64,000 nt of DNA from Arthrobacter cheniae (GCF_003602275.1 NZ_QZVT01000003.1:186001-250000), one strand, 5' to 3'. Shown: positions 27,181 through 37,175, counted from the stretch's first letter. Program-made: numbers and translations. The notes: generated by a model not told the origin, from the letters alone.

Positions 27181-28890
27181 GTGACCCACAACACTCCAGC
27201 CCCAGCCCCCGGCGCGCAGCCCGCACGCCAGTCCACCGCCATCGATGCCGTGGCGACGTCGTACTACGAGACACTCCTCGACCTGATGCCCAACTTCGCC
27301 ACCGAACTGGGCCTGGCCGGACACGAGACCGAATACCAGGACTACTCACCGGCCGGGATCAAGGCCCTCGCCGAAGCCGCCCGTGATGCCCTGCGCCGAT
27401 TGGAGAACCTCCAGCCCGCCGACGACGTCGATGTCGTCACGCTCGACGCCATGCGCGAGCGTCTCGGCCTCGATCTCGAGATCCACGAGGCAGGGCTCGA
27501 CTACTCGGAGCTCAACAACATCGCTTGCCCGGCCCAGAACATCCGCGCGATCTTCGATCTCATGCCGACCGCTACAGCGGAACACTGGACCCACATCGCC
27601 GGGCGCATGGCCAACATCCCGGCCGCCCTCGACGGGTACATCGCCTCCCTCCGCGAAGGCCGTGAGCGAGGCTTGGTCGCCGCCCGTCGCCAGGTCGCCA
27701 TCGTGATCGAGCAGTCGGCCAAATATGCGGAGGACGGCGGGTTCTTCGATTCCCTGGGCGCCACCGTCAGCGCGGACGACGGCGACCTGCCGGAATCACT
27801 GCGGGAGCAGCTGAGATCCGGTGCGGAAGCTGCACGCGGCGCCTATAGCGGCCTCGCGGCCTTCCTGCAGGACGATCTCCTTCCCACCGCGCCGGAGAAG
27901 GACGCCGTCGGCCGGGAGCACTACGCCCTGATGTCCCGCCGGTTCCTCGGGTCCGCCGTCGATCTCGAGGAGACGTATCAGTGGGGGGTCGAGGAGCTCG
28001 ACCGCGTCATCGCCGAGCAGGAGGCGGTCGCCGACGAGATCAGCAAGGGTGCGTCGATCAGCGAGGCCATGCGCATCCTCGACGAGGACCCGGCCCGCCA
28101 GCTGCAGGGCACGGATGCGCTCCAGGCCTGGATGCAGGAGCTGTCGGACAAGGCCGTGGACGCGATGGCCGGCGTGCACTTCGACGTCCCGGACGTGATG
28201 CGGCGCCTCGAGTGCCGGATCGCCCCCACTAATGAGGGCGGCATCTACTACACCGGCCCGAGCGACGATTTCTCCCGTCCGGGCCGCATGTGGTGGTCGG
28301 TGCCCGAGGGCGAGGACTCGTTCACCACCTGGAAGGAGACGACCACCGTCTACCACGAAGGCATCCCCGGCCATCACCTGCAGGTAGCGACGGCGACCTA
28401 CCAGCGCGCGCTGCTCAATCCCTGGCGTCGCAACGCCATCTGGGTCTCAGGGCAAGGGGAGGGCTGGGCGCTGTATGCGGAACGCCTCATGCAGGAGCTC
28501 GGATTCCTCTCCGATCCCGGCGACCGCCTCGGCATGCTCGATGCCCAGCGCATGCGCGCAGCCCGCGTCGTCTTCGACATCGGCGTGCACCTCGAGCTGG
28601 AGGTGCCTGAGCGCTGGGGTCAGGGCACATGGACGCCGGACAAGGGCTACGACTTCCTGAAGGAGAACATCGCCATCAGCGAGGGCCAGCTCAGCTTCGA
28701 ATACACGCGGTACCTCGGCTGGCCGGGCCAGGCTCCGTCGTACAAGATCGGCCAGCGCCTCTGGGAGCAGGTCCGTGACGAGGTGCGGGCAGGCGAGGGA
28801 GAGGCTTTCGACCTCCGCGCCTTCCACACCAGGGCCCTCAACCTCGGGTCCGTCGGTCTGGACACGCTACGCCGGGCGCTGGTGTCCTGA
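27181..28890 (+). CDS. DUF885 domain protein, putative metallopeptidase-like
   Basis: Protein of 569 residues of the DUF885 family. The mark is YHEGIPGHHLQ near residue 390, a HExxxxxHH-like segment that suggests metal binding as in M32/M2-type peptidases. Other family stretches are GEGWALYAERLMQELG and the C-terminal EYTRYLGWPGQA. No signal peptide or membrane helix is seen, so it is cytoplasmic. The substrate is not known. The start is GTG directly after a -10 box. The last codons and stop (LVS*) form the first copy of a 23-bp tandem repeat running on for over 650 bp. Confidence 0.9.
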   Translation: MTHNTPAPAPGAQPARQSTAIDAVATSYYETLLDLMPNFATELGLAGHETEYQDYSPAGIKALAEAARDALRRLENLQPADDVDVVTLDAMRERLGLDLEIHEAGLDYSELNNIACPAQNIRAIFDLMPTATAEHWTHIAGRMANIPAALDGYIASLREGRERGLVAARRQVAIVIEQSAKYAEDGGFFDSLGATVSADDGDLPESLREQLRSGAEAARGAYSGLAAFLQDDLLPTAPEKDAVGREHYALMSRRFLGSAVDLEETYQWGVEELDRVIAEQEAVADEISKGASISEAMRILDEDPARQLQGTDALQAWMQELSDKAVDAMAGVHFDVPDVMRRLECRIAPTNEGGIYYTGPSDDFSRPGRMWWSVPEGEDSFTTWKETTTVYHEGIPGHHLQVATATYQRALLNPWRRNAIWVSGQGEGWALYAERLMQELGFLSDPGDRLGMLDAQRMRAARVVFDIGVHLELEVPERWGQGTWTPDKGYDFLKENIAISEGQLSFEYTRYLGWPGQAPSYKIGQRLWEQVRDEVRAGEGEAFDLRAFHTRALNLGSVGLDTLRRALVS

Positions 28891-29545
28891 CCCGCCCGGC
28901 GCTGGTGTCCTGACCCGCCTGGCACTGGTGTCCTGACCCGCCCGGCGCTGGTGTCCTGACCCGCCTGGCACTGGTGTCCTGACCCGCCCGCCGCTGGTGT
29001 CCTGACCCGCCTGGCACTGGTGTCCTGACCCGCCCGCCGCTGGTGTCCTGACCCGCCTGGCACTGGTGTCCTGACCCGCCCGCCGCTGGTGTCCTGACCC
29101 GCCTGGCACTGGTGTCCTGACCCGCCCGCCGCTGGTGTCCTGACCCGCCTGGCACTGGTGTCCTGACCCGCCCGCCGCTGGTGTCCTGACCCGCCTGGCA
29201 CTGGTGTCCTGACCCGCCCGCCGCTGGTGTCCTGACCCGCCTGGCACTGGTGTCCTGACCCGCCCGCCGCTGGTGTCCTGACCCGCCTGGCACTGGTGTC
29301 CTGACCCGCCCGCCGCTGGTGTCCTGACCCGCCTGGCACTGGTGTCCTGACCCGCCCGCCGCTGGTGTCCTGACCCGCCTGGCACTGGTGTCCTGACCCG
29401 CCCGCCGCTGGTGTCCTGACCCGCCTGGCACTGGTGTCCTGACCCGCCCGCCGCTGGTGTCCTGACCCGCCTGGCACTGGTGTCCTGACCCGCCCGCCGC
29501 TGGTGTCCTGACCCGCCTGGCACTGGTGTCCTGACCCGCCCGCCG
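28879..29545. repeat. 23-bp tandem repeat array, 29 full copies
   Basis: Uninterrupted 23-bp units start at 28879 and repeat every 23 bases to 29545, with a degenerate 30th copy after that. Units share CTGGTGTCCTGACCCGCC and alternate between two endings (TGGCA and CGCCG or CGGCG), so the higher-order period is 46 bp. The TGA of the DUF885 gene is inside the first copy. There are no spacers, so this is not CRISPR. It fills most of the 1223-bp gap between two genes. Confidence 0.95.
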
Positions 29546-29559
29546 CTGGTCTGACCCTC

Positions 29560-29657
29560 CCGCCGTCGTTCCTGGTTATCGCTGCGGATTGCCGCAATTG
29601 GCCGCGTGTCTCGCCGCGACACCCGTTCCGGCGGGTGAAAACCAGGAACGACGGCGG
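29560..29657. repeat. Long-loop inverted repeat element, copy 1
   Basis: Perfect 18-bp arms: 29560-29577 (CCGCCGTCGTTCCTGGTT) and 29640-29657, with a 62-base loop. Two more degenerate copies follow at 29766 and 29908. No reading frame with coding character is seen. Confidence 0.8.
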
Positions 29658-29765
29658 CTGCACGCGGCAGCGAGCGCCACCACCTGGCGCAGCGTCCCCG
29701 GCATCCCCCCGCTGACGGCGATTGCACGCGGCGGGAGCGCCATCACCTGCCGCAGCGTCCCCGCC

Positions 29766-29861
29766 CGCCGTCGTTCGTGGTTATTGCTGTGGATTGCTGC
29801 ACCAGACGGCGTGTTGTGCCGCGACACCCACTCCGGTGGGCGAAAACCATGAACGACGACG
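29766..29861. repeat. Long-loop inverted repeat element, copy 2
   Basis: Arms at 29766-29782 and 29845-29861 match with two mismatches. The loop is related to that of copy 1. Between copies lies a shared segment containing a small hairpin (in copy 1, GCGCCA / TGGCGC at 29674-29690). Confidence 0.7.
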
Positions 29862-29907
29862 GTTGCACGCGGCAGCGAGCGCCACCACCTGGCGCAGCGT
29901 CCCCGCC

Positions 29908-30003
29908 CGCTGTCGTTCCTGGTTATTGCTGCGGATTGCCGCAATAGGCCGCGTGTCTCGCCGCGACACCCGTTCCGGGGGGTGAAAACCAGGAACGACG
30001 GCG
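29908..30003. repeat. Long-loop inverted repeat element, copy 3
   Basis: Arms at 29908-29924 and 29987-30003 match with one mismatch; the loop is close to copy 1. The remaining sequence up to 30085 holds a fourth partial copy of the between-element segment and nothing coding. Confidence 0.7.
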
Positions 30004-30100
30004 GTTGCACGCGGCAGGAGCGCCGGCTGCATCCCCCTACGGGCGCTCCGGCCGCGTAACATTTCGCAACTCCCGCTTCGCTTGGGTATAAGGACCGCCC

Positions 30101-30106
30101 TAGTGT
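30101..30106 (+). promoter_or_regulatory. -10 box, leaderless start of the symporter gene
   Basis: TAGTGT ends 7 bases before the GTG at 30114, again the geometry of a leaderless mRNA. TATAAG at 30087 is an alternative -10 giving a short leader. Confidence 0.5.
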
Positions 30107-30113
30107 TTCGGTC

Positions 30114-31526
30114 GTGTCTACCAAACTGAACTCCCTGCCTTCCCGGCGCGGGTTACCCCGCTGGATGACGTCCTTCGGGCCGCAGATCATCGCCGCGCTC
30201 GTCGTGGGCCTCGCCCTCGGGCTCCTCGCCAAATACTCGGGTCACACCCAGGAGACGCCCACCGGGCTCGGCACCACGCTCGCCACTCTCGGCTCGAGCT
30301 ACGTGGCCCTGCTGCGCGCCGCCGTCGTGCCCCTGATCTTCACGGCCGTCGTCAGTTCGATCGCGAATCTCCGTGCAGTCAACAACGCGGCCCGGCTCGC
30401 CGGCCAGACCCTGCTGTGGTTCGCCATCACCGCCTTGATCTCGGTCGTCATCGGTATCGCGCTCGGCGTGGTCTTCCAGCCCGGCGCCGGCACGGACGCC
30501 ACACAGCCCGCCGAGTACACGGGCAGCACCGGCAGCTGGTGGGCGTTCCTGACCGGGCTGATCCCCGCCAACTTCCTCGGTCTTCAGGCCTCGTCCAGCG
30601 TCGCCGAGACCGGAGCGGTCACCACGGCGCTGAACTTCAACGTCCTGCAGGTGCTCGTCGTCGCCATCGCCGTCGGCATCGCGGCCCTCAAGGTGGGCAA
30701 GCAGGCCGAGCCGTTCCTCACCTTCAACGCCTCCGCGCTGGCCGTCATCCAGAAAGTCCTCTGGTGGATCATCCGCATCGCACCGCTCGGTACCGTCGGT
30801 CTCATCGGCAACGCGGTGGCGGTCTACGGGTGGGACACCATCGGCTCACTCGGCAAGTTCACCATCGCCGTCTACGTCGGACTCGCACTCGTGCTGTTCG
30901 CCGTCTACCCCGTCCTGATCAAGGCGCACGGACTGTCGGTCAAGCAGTACTTCTCCGGCGCCTGGCCCGCCATCCAGCTCGCCTTCGTCTCACGATCCTC
31001 GGTGGGCACACTCCCCCTCACGCAACGCGTCACGGAGCGGAACCTGGGCGTTCCCCGCGGCTACGCCTCCTTCGCAGTCCCCCTTGGAGCAACGACGAAG
31101 ATGGACGGTTGCGCCGCCATCTACCCCGCGATCGCCGCGATCTTCGTCGCCCAGTTCTTCGGCATCGACCTGTCACTGACGCAGTACCTGCTGATCGCGC
31201 TCGTGTCGGTACTCGGCTCCGCAGCGACTGCGGGGACCACCGGCGCCGTCGTCATGCTGACCCTCACGCTCTCGACGCTGGGACTCCCCCTGGCCGGCGT
31301 CGGTCTGCTGCTCGCCGTCGATCCGATCCTCGACATGGGCCGCACCGCCGTGAACGTGGCGGGCCAGGCACTCATCCCGACGATCGTCGCCAGGCGTGAG
31401 GGGCTGCTCGACCTCGAGCTCTACAACGCCCAGCGCACGGGAGACCCCTTCGCGGATGACAGCGTCCTCGAGGACATCGATCCCACCGCAGCCAATGACG
31501 GGATCTCGGCCTCGATCACCCGGTAA
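30114..31526 (+). CDS. Dicarboxylate/amino acid:cation symporter (DAACS)
   Basis: Membrane symporter of 470 residues in the glutamate/aspartate/C4-dicarboxylate family (SDF). Family features: eight helices, the Ser-rich re-entrant hairpin SRSSVGTLPLTQRV, the substrate/cation region PLGATTKMDGCAAIYPAI, and NVAGQALIPTIVA near the end. It imports acidic amino acids or C4-dicarboxylates with Na+ or H+. The first hairpin reads SRSSVGTLP rather than the common SSSATLP. The start is GTG with no ribosome site. It is a single gene between the repeat gap and the secreted AMIN-like protein. Confidence 0.92.
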   Translation: MSTKLNSLPSRRGLPRWMTSFGPQIIAALVVGLALGLLAKYSGHTQETPTGLGTTLATLGSSYVALLRAAVVPLIFTAVVSSIANLRAVNNAARLAGQTLLWFAITALISVVIGIALGVVFQPGAGTDATQPAEYTGSTGSWWAFLTGLIPANFLGLQASSSVAETGAVTTALNFNVLQVLVVAIAVGIAALKVGKQAEPFLTFNASALAVIQKVLWWIIRIAPLGTVGLIGNAVAVYGWDTIGSLGKFTIAVYVGLALVLFAVYPVLIKAHGLSVKQYFSGAWPAIQLAFVSRSSVGTLPLTQRVTERNLGVPRGYASFAVPLGATTKMDGCAAIYPAIAAIFVAQFFGIDLSLTQYLLIALVSVLGSAATAGTTGAVVMLTLTLSTLGLPLAGVGLLLAVDPILDMGRTAVNVAGQALIPTIVARREGLLDLELYNAQRTGDPFADDSVLEDIDPTAANDGISASITR

Positions 31527-31591
31527 CCACCTGCAGCACCATCCGACGGCTCGCCCCAACAGATCAGGGGCGGGCCGTTCGGCGTTTAAGC

Positions 31592-31623
31592 TAACGTTTC
31601 GGTGTACTTCTAACGATTCGGTG
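31592..31623 (+). promoter_or_regulatory. Direct repeat upstream of the AMIN-like gene
   Basis: Two 13-base copies, TAACGTTTCGGTG at 31592 and TAACGATTCGGTG at 31611, spaced 19 bases start to start. A tandem site on about two helical turns could bind a regulator. About 80 bp upstream of the AMIN-like start. Confidence 0.35.
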
Positions 31624-31705
31624 CCGTTCCTCTTGACGGCGGCGCTTTTCCCCGTGGTCGGGAGCACCATGAAGGCACCTATCCAGCACGACAAGGTGGT
31701 GCGCT

Positions 31706-32269
31706 ATGAACAAATCGCGCCTGACGGAGAAACTTTCCGCCACACTCGCCGCCCTCGCCCTTACCGCAGGCCTCGGCCTCGCAGGGGCACCGCCGGCATC
31801 CGCCGCCTACTGCGGCATCACATGGGGTTCGACGGCGAAAACTGCCTACACCCCCACCTACTCCGCTCCCATCACCAACGTCCGTTCCGGCCAGCACGGC
31901 TGCTTCGATCGCCTCGTCATTGATGTCAGCGGCCCCGTCTCCGGATACTCAGCCCGGTACGTCACCCAGTTCACAGGCATAGGGTCAGGCCTGCCGATTC
32001 CGCTCCGGGGTGGCGCACGCCTCTCCGTGACAGTCATCGCTCCCTCCTACGACGGGAACTACAAGCCGACCTACCGACCCGCTAACCGGAGGGAGCTCGT
32101 GAACGTCGCGGGCTACTCGACCTTCCGCCAGGTCGCGACGGGCGGAAGCTACGAAGGCCACACCAGCTTCGGAGTCGGGGTCCGGGCCAAGCTTCCCGTC
32201 CGCGTCTTCGTGGTACCCGGTCCCGGTGCCGGTTCGAGGGTGGTGGTCGACGTCGCGCACTACTGGTGA
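31706..32269 (+). CDS. Secreted AMIN-like domain protein
   Basis: Exported protein of 187 residues. A classical signal peptide (basic start, hydrophobic 10-25, PASA-A cleavage near residue 33) precedes a compact domain with YCGITWGS, HGCFDRLVIDVSG and a conserved DVAHYW end. The pattern matches the AMIN-like domain of actinobacterial lipoproteins and secreted proteins, but there is no lipobox here. Two Cys residues could form a disulfide. Function is unknown; AMIN domains are linked to cell-wall targeting. AAGG lies about 9 bases before the ATG. It stands alone, with a hairpin terminator after it. Confidence 0.7.
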   Translation: MNKSRLTEKLSATLAALALTAGLGLAGAPPASAAYCGITWGSTAKTAYTPTYSAPITNVRSGQHGCFDRLVIDVSGPVSGYSARYVTQFTGIGSGLPIPLRGGARLSVTVIAPSYDGNYKPTYRPANRRELVNVAGYSTFRQVATGGSYEGHTSFGVGVRAKLPVRVFVVPGPGAGSRVVVDVAHYW

Positions 32270-32275
32270 GGATCC

Positions 32276-32311
32276 TGCCGGTCCCGTCGAAACGTCGGAA
32301 CGGGACCGGCA
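32276..32311 (+). terminator. Hairpin terminator after the AMIN-like gene
   Basis: Perfect 12-bp arms TGCCGGTCCCGT (32276-32287) and ACGGGACCGGCA (32300-32311) with a 12-base loop, starting 6 bases after the stop codon. No T-tract. It separates this gene from maf. Confidence 0.7.
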
Positions 32312-32337
32312 CCCACCAATCCCTTAGGGCGGGCCCC

Positions 32338-32343
32338 TAGGCT
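32338..32343 (+). promoter_or_regulatory. -10 box, leaderless start of maf
   Basis: TAGGCT ends 6 bases before the ATG at 32350. The GGAG in between is too close to serve as a ribosome site, so the transcript is probably leaderless. Confidence 0.5.
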
Positions 32344-32349
32344 TGGAGC

Positions 32350-32982
32350 ATGACCGTCCGACTGATTCTCGCGTCCAAGTCCCCTGCCCGCACCAAACTT
32401 CTCGCCGAAGCCGGTATCGATCACTCGATCCTCGTGTCCGACGTCGATGAAGCCGCCGTCGTCGCTTCGTACGGTGACCTCGATGCGCACGACACCTCCC
32501 TGCTGCTCGCGCGCGCCAAGGCCGAAGCGGTCGCCTCGCTGCAGGTCGCCGAGGACGCCCTGGTGATCGGCTGTGACTCCGTCTTCGAGTTCGACGGTGA
32601 GGCGCATGGCAAGCCCTACGAGTCCGCCGTCGCGATCGAGCGGATCAGCCGCATGCGTGGGCGCTTCGGCGTGCTCCACACCGGGCATTGGCTCGTGGAC
32701 ACGCGCGACGGCGGATCCGGCGCCACGATCGGCAGGGTCTCCTCCGCGACCGTGCACTTCGGTGCCATGTCCGACGCCGAGGTCCGGGACTACGTAGCGA
32801 GCGGCGAACCACTTCAGTGCGCGGGAGCCTTCACGATCGACGGTCTCGGGGGTGCCTTCATCGACCGCGTGGACGGCGACCCGCACGCCGTCGTCGGGCT
32901 CAGCATCTCCACGCTCCGCTCCCTCCTGCACTCCGCAGGGGTGCCCATCACCGCCCTGTGGGACAAGTCCTCCTCCTTGTAG
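32350..32982 (+). CDS. maf: Maf-family nucleoside triphosphate pyrophosphatase
   Basis: Maf protein of 210 residues, a house-cleaning pyrophosphatase for non-canonical or methylated nucleotides. Motifs: LASKSPARTKLL at the N terminus, CDSVFEFDGEAHGKP (catalytic Asp and GKP), and GGAFIDRVDGDPHAVVGL near the end. The ATG sits directly after a -10 box. Its stop codon is inside the palindrome upstream of the carboxylase alpha gene. Maf between accE and accA is the same arrangement as M. tuberculosis Rv3281-Rv3285. Confidence 0.95.
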   Translation: MTVRLILASKSPARTKLLAEAGIDHSILVSDVDEAAVVASYGDLDAHDTSLLLARAKAEAVASLQVAEDALVIGCDSVFEFDGEAHGKPYESAVAIERISRMRGRFGVLHTGHWLVDTRDGGSGATIGRVSSATVHFGAMSDAEVRDYVASGEPLQCAGAFTIDGLGGAFIDRVDGDPHAVVGLSISTLRSLLHSAGVPITALWDKSSSL

Positions 32983-32993
32983 GTTCCCTACAA
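32977..32993. promoter_or_regulatory. Palindrome upstream of the carboxylase alpha gene
   Basis: Arms TTGTAGG and CCTACAA around TTC, a perfect 7-bp inverted repeat. Its core is identical to the TGTAGG-N3-CCTACA site at 24501-24515. It overlaps the maf stop and lies about 100 bp before the alpha-subunit ATG. Confidence 0.6.
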
Positions 32994-33054
32994 AGGATCG
33001 CTGTACAACACTCGCGATCAGCACGATCCATGGGCGGAAGCCACCAAAGCGGGT

Positions 33055-33060
33055 TAGGCT
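33055..33060 (+). promoter_or_regulatory. -10 box for the carboxylase alpha gene
   Basis: TAGGCT, 30 bases before the ATG, giving a short leader that includes the AAGGAG ribosome site. Confidence 0.45.
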
Positions 33061-33090
33061 CCGATCTGAGAAGAAGGAGTCCACCGCGCC

Positions 33091-34928
<1,838 letters not shown>

Positions 34929-34932
<4 letters not shown>

Positions 34933-34982
34933 TCCGCCGGTACGGACAGCAGCGCCTGATCCGCCGGTACGGACAGCAGCGG
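34929..34982. repeat. 27-bp direct repeat spanning the accA stop codon
   Basis: Two near-identical copies start at 34929 and 34956; the shared core includes GATCCGCCGGTACGGACAGC. The stop TGA of the alpha-subunit gene is in the first copy. Confidence 0.85.
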
Positions 34983-35001
34983 CGGAAGCAGCTGCCGTAC
35001 C

Positions 35002-35751
35002 CTACTTCCCGTCGGCGCCCTTGCCCTCTTTCCGCTCTTTCTCCGCGGCTTTCTCCGCCGCCTTGCGCTGCTCGGTAGCCTGGTCGGCGGCGGAGTCGCC
35101 GCTGTTGCCGGGAGCCACGGGCTCGGTCCCCGAGCCTGTGCCCCCATCGCCACTGTTGTCGGCGTCACTGCCGCCGTCGTTCCCGGCATCATCACCGCCG
35201 TCGTTCCCGGCATCGTTCCCGCCGTCGTTCCCGGCATCGTTCCCGCCGTCGTTCCCACCGTCGTTCCCGCCGTCATTCCCGCCGTCAGTACCGTCCGAGC
35301 CGGATCCGGATGGTGGAGCCGGGACGGAGCTGGGCGCGGGTTCAGCCGGGGCCGTTCCGGTCGGCGCGGGCTCGGGTTGGACCGGAGAAGTCCCGGGGGC
35401 CGGCTCGGCGGGTGGAGCTACGGGCGTCCCCGTGGAACCCGCCGCTTCGTCAGCGATCGCCTGTGCCGCCTCGAGCGAGGCGATGGCAGTGTCGATCCTC
35501 ACGCCGATCAGGGTGGCGCGGTCCTCCGTCACCGTCCCCGCCGTCCGTGCGCTGTCCACCTTCTCCTTCAGGTTCTGCGCCAGGAGGATCGCCCCCGCGG
35601 TGTCTCCTGCAGCGGCGGTCGACGCGATCGTCCGCACCTCTGCCTGGAAGGCACTGGCCGTCGCGGCATCGATGGGCTCCGCGCCGCAGCCCGTCAGCAG
35701 GAGCGCCGCACCGACCAGAAGCGGGAGCCTGATCCTGGAGCCGAAGGTCAT
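35002..35751 (-). CDS. Lipoprotein with Asn-Asp-Gly repeats, paired with kinase
   Basis: Lipoprotein of 249 residues: a signal sequence ends in the lipobox LLTGC, so the mature protein is lipid-anchored outside the membrane. Residues ~25-110 form a helical domain (AEVRTIASTAAAGDTAGAIL...), followed by a Pro/Ala/Glu linker, then (NDGG/NDAG)n repeats and a charged C terminus (EKAAEKERKEGKG). The ATG at 35751 overlaps the kinase stop by 4 bases, so the two are co-translated. I recognise no enzyme; a role as the outside sensor or partner of the kinase is inference. The repeat DNA (CCGCCGTCGTTCC units at about 35170-35285) may vary in copy number. Confidence 0.85.
   Translation of the reverse strand: MTFGSRIRLPLLVGAALLLTGCGAEPIDAATASAFQAEVRTIASTAAAGDTAGAILLAQNLKEKVDSARTAGTVTEDRATLIGVRIDTAIASLEAAQAIADEAAGSTGTPVAPPAEPAPGTSPVQPEPAPTGTAPAEPAPSSVPAPPSGSGSDGTDGGNDGGNDGGNDGGNDAGNDGGNDAGNDGGDDAGNDGGSDADNSGDGGTGSGTEPVAPGNSGDSAADQATEQRKAAEKAAEKERKEGKGADGK
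35170..35285. repeat. 12/24-bp repeats encoding NDGG/NDAG in the lipoprotein gene
   Basis: In-frame 12-bp units alternate between NDGG and NDAG codons. Units of a multiple of three allow slippage without loss of frame. Confidence 0.8.
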
Positions 35752-37175
35752 CGCTGCACGCTTTCGTAGAGTTCCTGCAGTTTCTCGCCGGGCTCGCCGG
35801 ACACGGCCGGCAGCGGCTCGACGTCGGGCGGAGAGCCGGATCCAGCCAGCATGCTGAAGACCCAGAGGCCGGCCACCACGAGGAGGATCCCGAGCACGAC
35901 GACGAGCCACCTGAGCGCGGCGGGACGGCGGCTGCGCGCGGGGCGAGCAGACGACTGTCGAGGATCATCAGCATCGGGGACGTACCGCGCAGGCTCATCA
36001 TCGGATCCCCAGCCGGGTCCCGCCTTTTCATCGCTCCGTGACGGGCTACCGATCATCACGCCCGCACGTTCTGCAGAAACGCGCGGGCGTTCCGCAGGCC
36101 CGCCAGTGCGTCCCTGGTCCACTTTCCCGACCGCAAGCGCTCCCGCTCCCGCAGGCACTCCCGCATCCGCAGGCGCTACCGCTCCCGTCGATTCCGCTGC
36201 GCCCGCTCCGACTCCTGGGTGCCCGATGATCCGTGTCGGTGCGGGAGTTGCGTCGAGGCGTGCCGTGTCGGTTGCGTGACCAGCGCCGCTGGCGGCTCCG
36301 TCGTTCGCCTGCTGCGGACCCATGACCGTGAGGGCTCGCACCACTCCTTCGGCGTCGGGCCTGGCTGCCGGATCGTCGAGCGTCATCGACATCAGCAGGT
36401 CCGACAGGGCCGGACCAGCGGCGTGCGGAATCGACGGACTCCGGGAGAGGCGGGCCAGAGCGCTCTCGATGCCCGTCCCGGGGAACGCCCGCTCACCGGT
36501 CAGCGCCTCGATCATCACGAGGCCGAGCGAGTAGATGTCCGTCGGCTGCCCCACGCCGTCGCCCCGAGCCTGCTCGGGACTGAAGTAGGCAGCACTGCCG
36601 ATGACCTGACCTGTCGCCGTCATCCGGCCGCCGTCGAAGAAACGGGCTATCCCGAAATCGGTGAGCAGGTAGCGGAAGAGGCCGCTGTGCGGGTCGACGT
36701 CACGCGTCAGGATGTTCGAGGGCTTGATGTCGCGGTGCACGATCCCGCGGCCGTGGATGTACTGCAGCGTGCGCGCGAGGTCGAGTCCCATGAGCCTCAC
36801 CGCCTCGCAACCCATGGGCCCGCCGGACCGCAGGAGTGCATTGAGATCCGGCCCGTCGACGAGCTCCATGACGAGGTAGGCGGCGTCACCCGAGTCCTCG
36901 CCGTTGTCCATGTCGAGGACGCGCACCAGCCCTGGATGTTCGAGCCGCGCGAGCATCTTCGCTTCCGCCGAACCGCGCTGGATGCCGTCGGCGGTTCCGG
37001 GCCTGAAGAGCTTGACTGCCACGTTCCGTTCGAGGCGGGTATCCCGGGCCGTGAAGACATCAGCCATTCCGCCGACACCGACACGCTCCCCCAACGCATA
37101 CCGCCCGGCCAGGGCGTGCTTCTCCATGTCACCCGCTTCCGCTACCCCGTTGACCGGCCCCGGGCGCGCAGTCAT
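35748..37175 (-). CDS. Transmembrane Ser/Thr protein kinase (PknB-like)
   Basis: Hanks-type kinase of about 475 residues. Kinase motifs: GERVGVGGMADV (P-loop), VAVKLF, HRDIKPSN, DFGIAR and GSAAYFSPEQ. A long Ala/Pro-rich juxtamembrane segment (~290-415) leads to one membrane helix (LRWLVVVLGILLVVAGLWV) and an outer tail of only about 30 residues, without PASTA domains. Sensing may therefore rely on the co-translated lipoprotein. Starts at 37190, 37175 and 37127 are possible; I chose 37175 because GGAAG lies 4 bases upstream. All active-site residues are present. It is the only kinase gene in the window and a candidate writer for the PP2C/FHA pair, though 33 kb away. Confidence 0.92.
   Translation of the reverse strand: MTARPGPVNGVAEAGDMEKHALAGRYALGERVGVGGMADVFTARDTRLERNVAVKLFRPGTADGIQRGSAEAKMLARLEHPGLVRVLDMDNGEDSGDAAYLVMELVDGPDLNALLRSGGPMGCEAVRLMGLDLARTLQYIHGRGIVHRDIKPSNILTRDVDPHSGLFRYLLTDFGIARFFDGGRMTATGQVIGSAAYFSPEQARGDGVGQPTDIYSLGLVMIEALTGERAFPGTGIESALARLSRSPSIPHAAGPALSDLLMSMTLDDPAARPDAEGVVRALTVMGPQQANDGAASGAGHATDTARLDATPAPTRIIGHPGVGAGAAESTGAVAPADAGVPAGAGALAVGKVDQGRTGGPAERPRVSAERAGVMIGSPSRSDEKAGPGWGSDDEPARYVPDADDPRQSSARPARSRRPAALRWLVVVLGILLVVAGLWVFSMLAGSGSPPDVEPLPAVSGEPGEKLQELYESVQR

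Noticed and set aside
28879-29545. CRISPR array
   Set aside because: Units are back to back with no unique spacers, and no cas genes are near.
28647-29727. Three long minus-strand reading frames with repeats such as GQDTSGGRVRTP
   Set aside because: The 23-bp unit has no stop codon on that strand, so all frames stay open; the same 23-residue pattern appears in every frame. There is no start signal or coding bias.
28891-30113. Insertion sequence or prophage remnant in the repeat-filled gap
   Set aside because: No transposase, integrase or terminal repeats with target duplications are seen; only tandem and inverted repeats.
29576-30232. 218-codon minus-strand frame across the inverted repeat elements
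   Set aside because: The translation repeats itself with the DNA elements, overlaps the symporter start and has no known domain.
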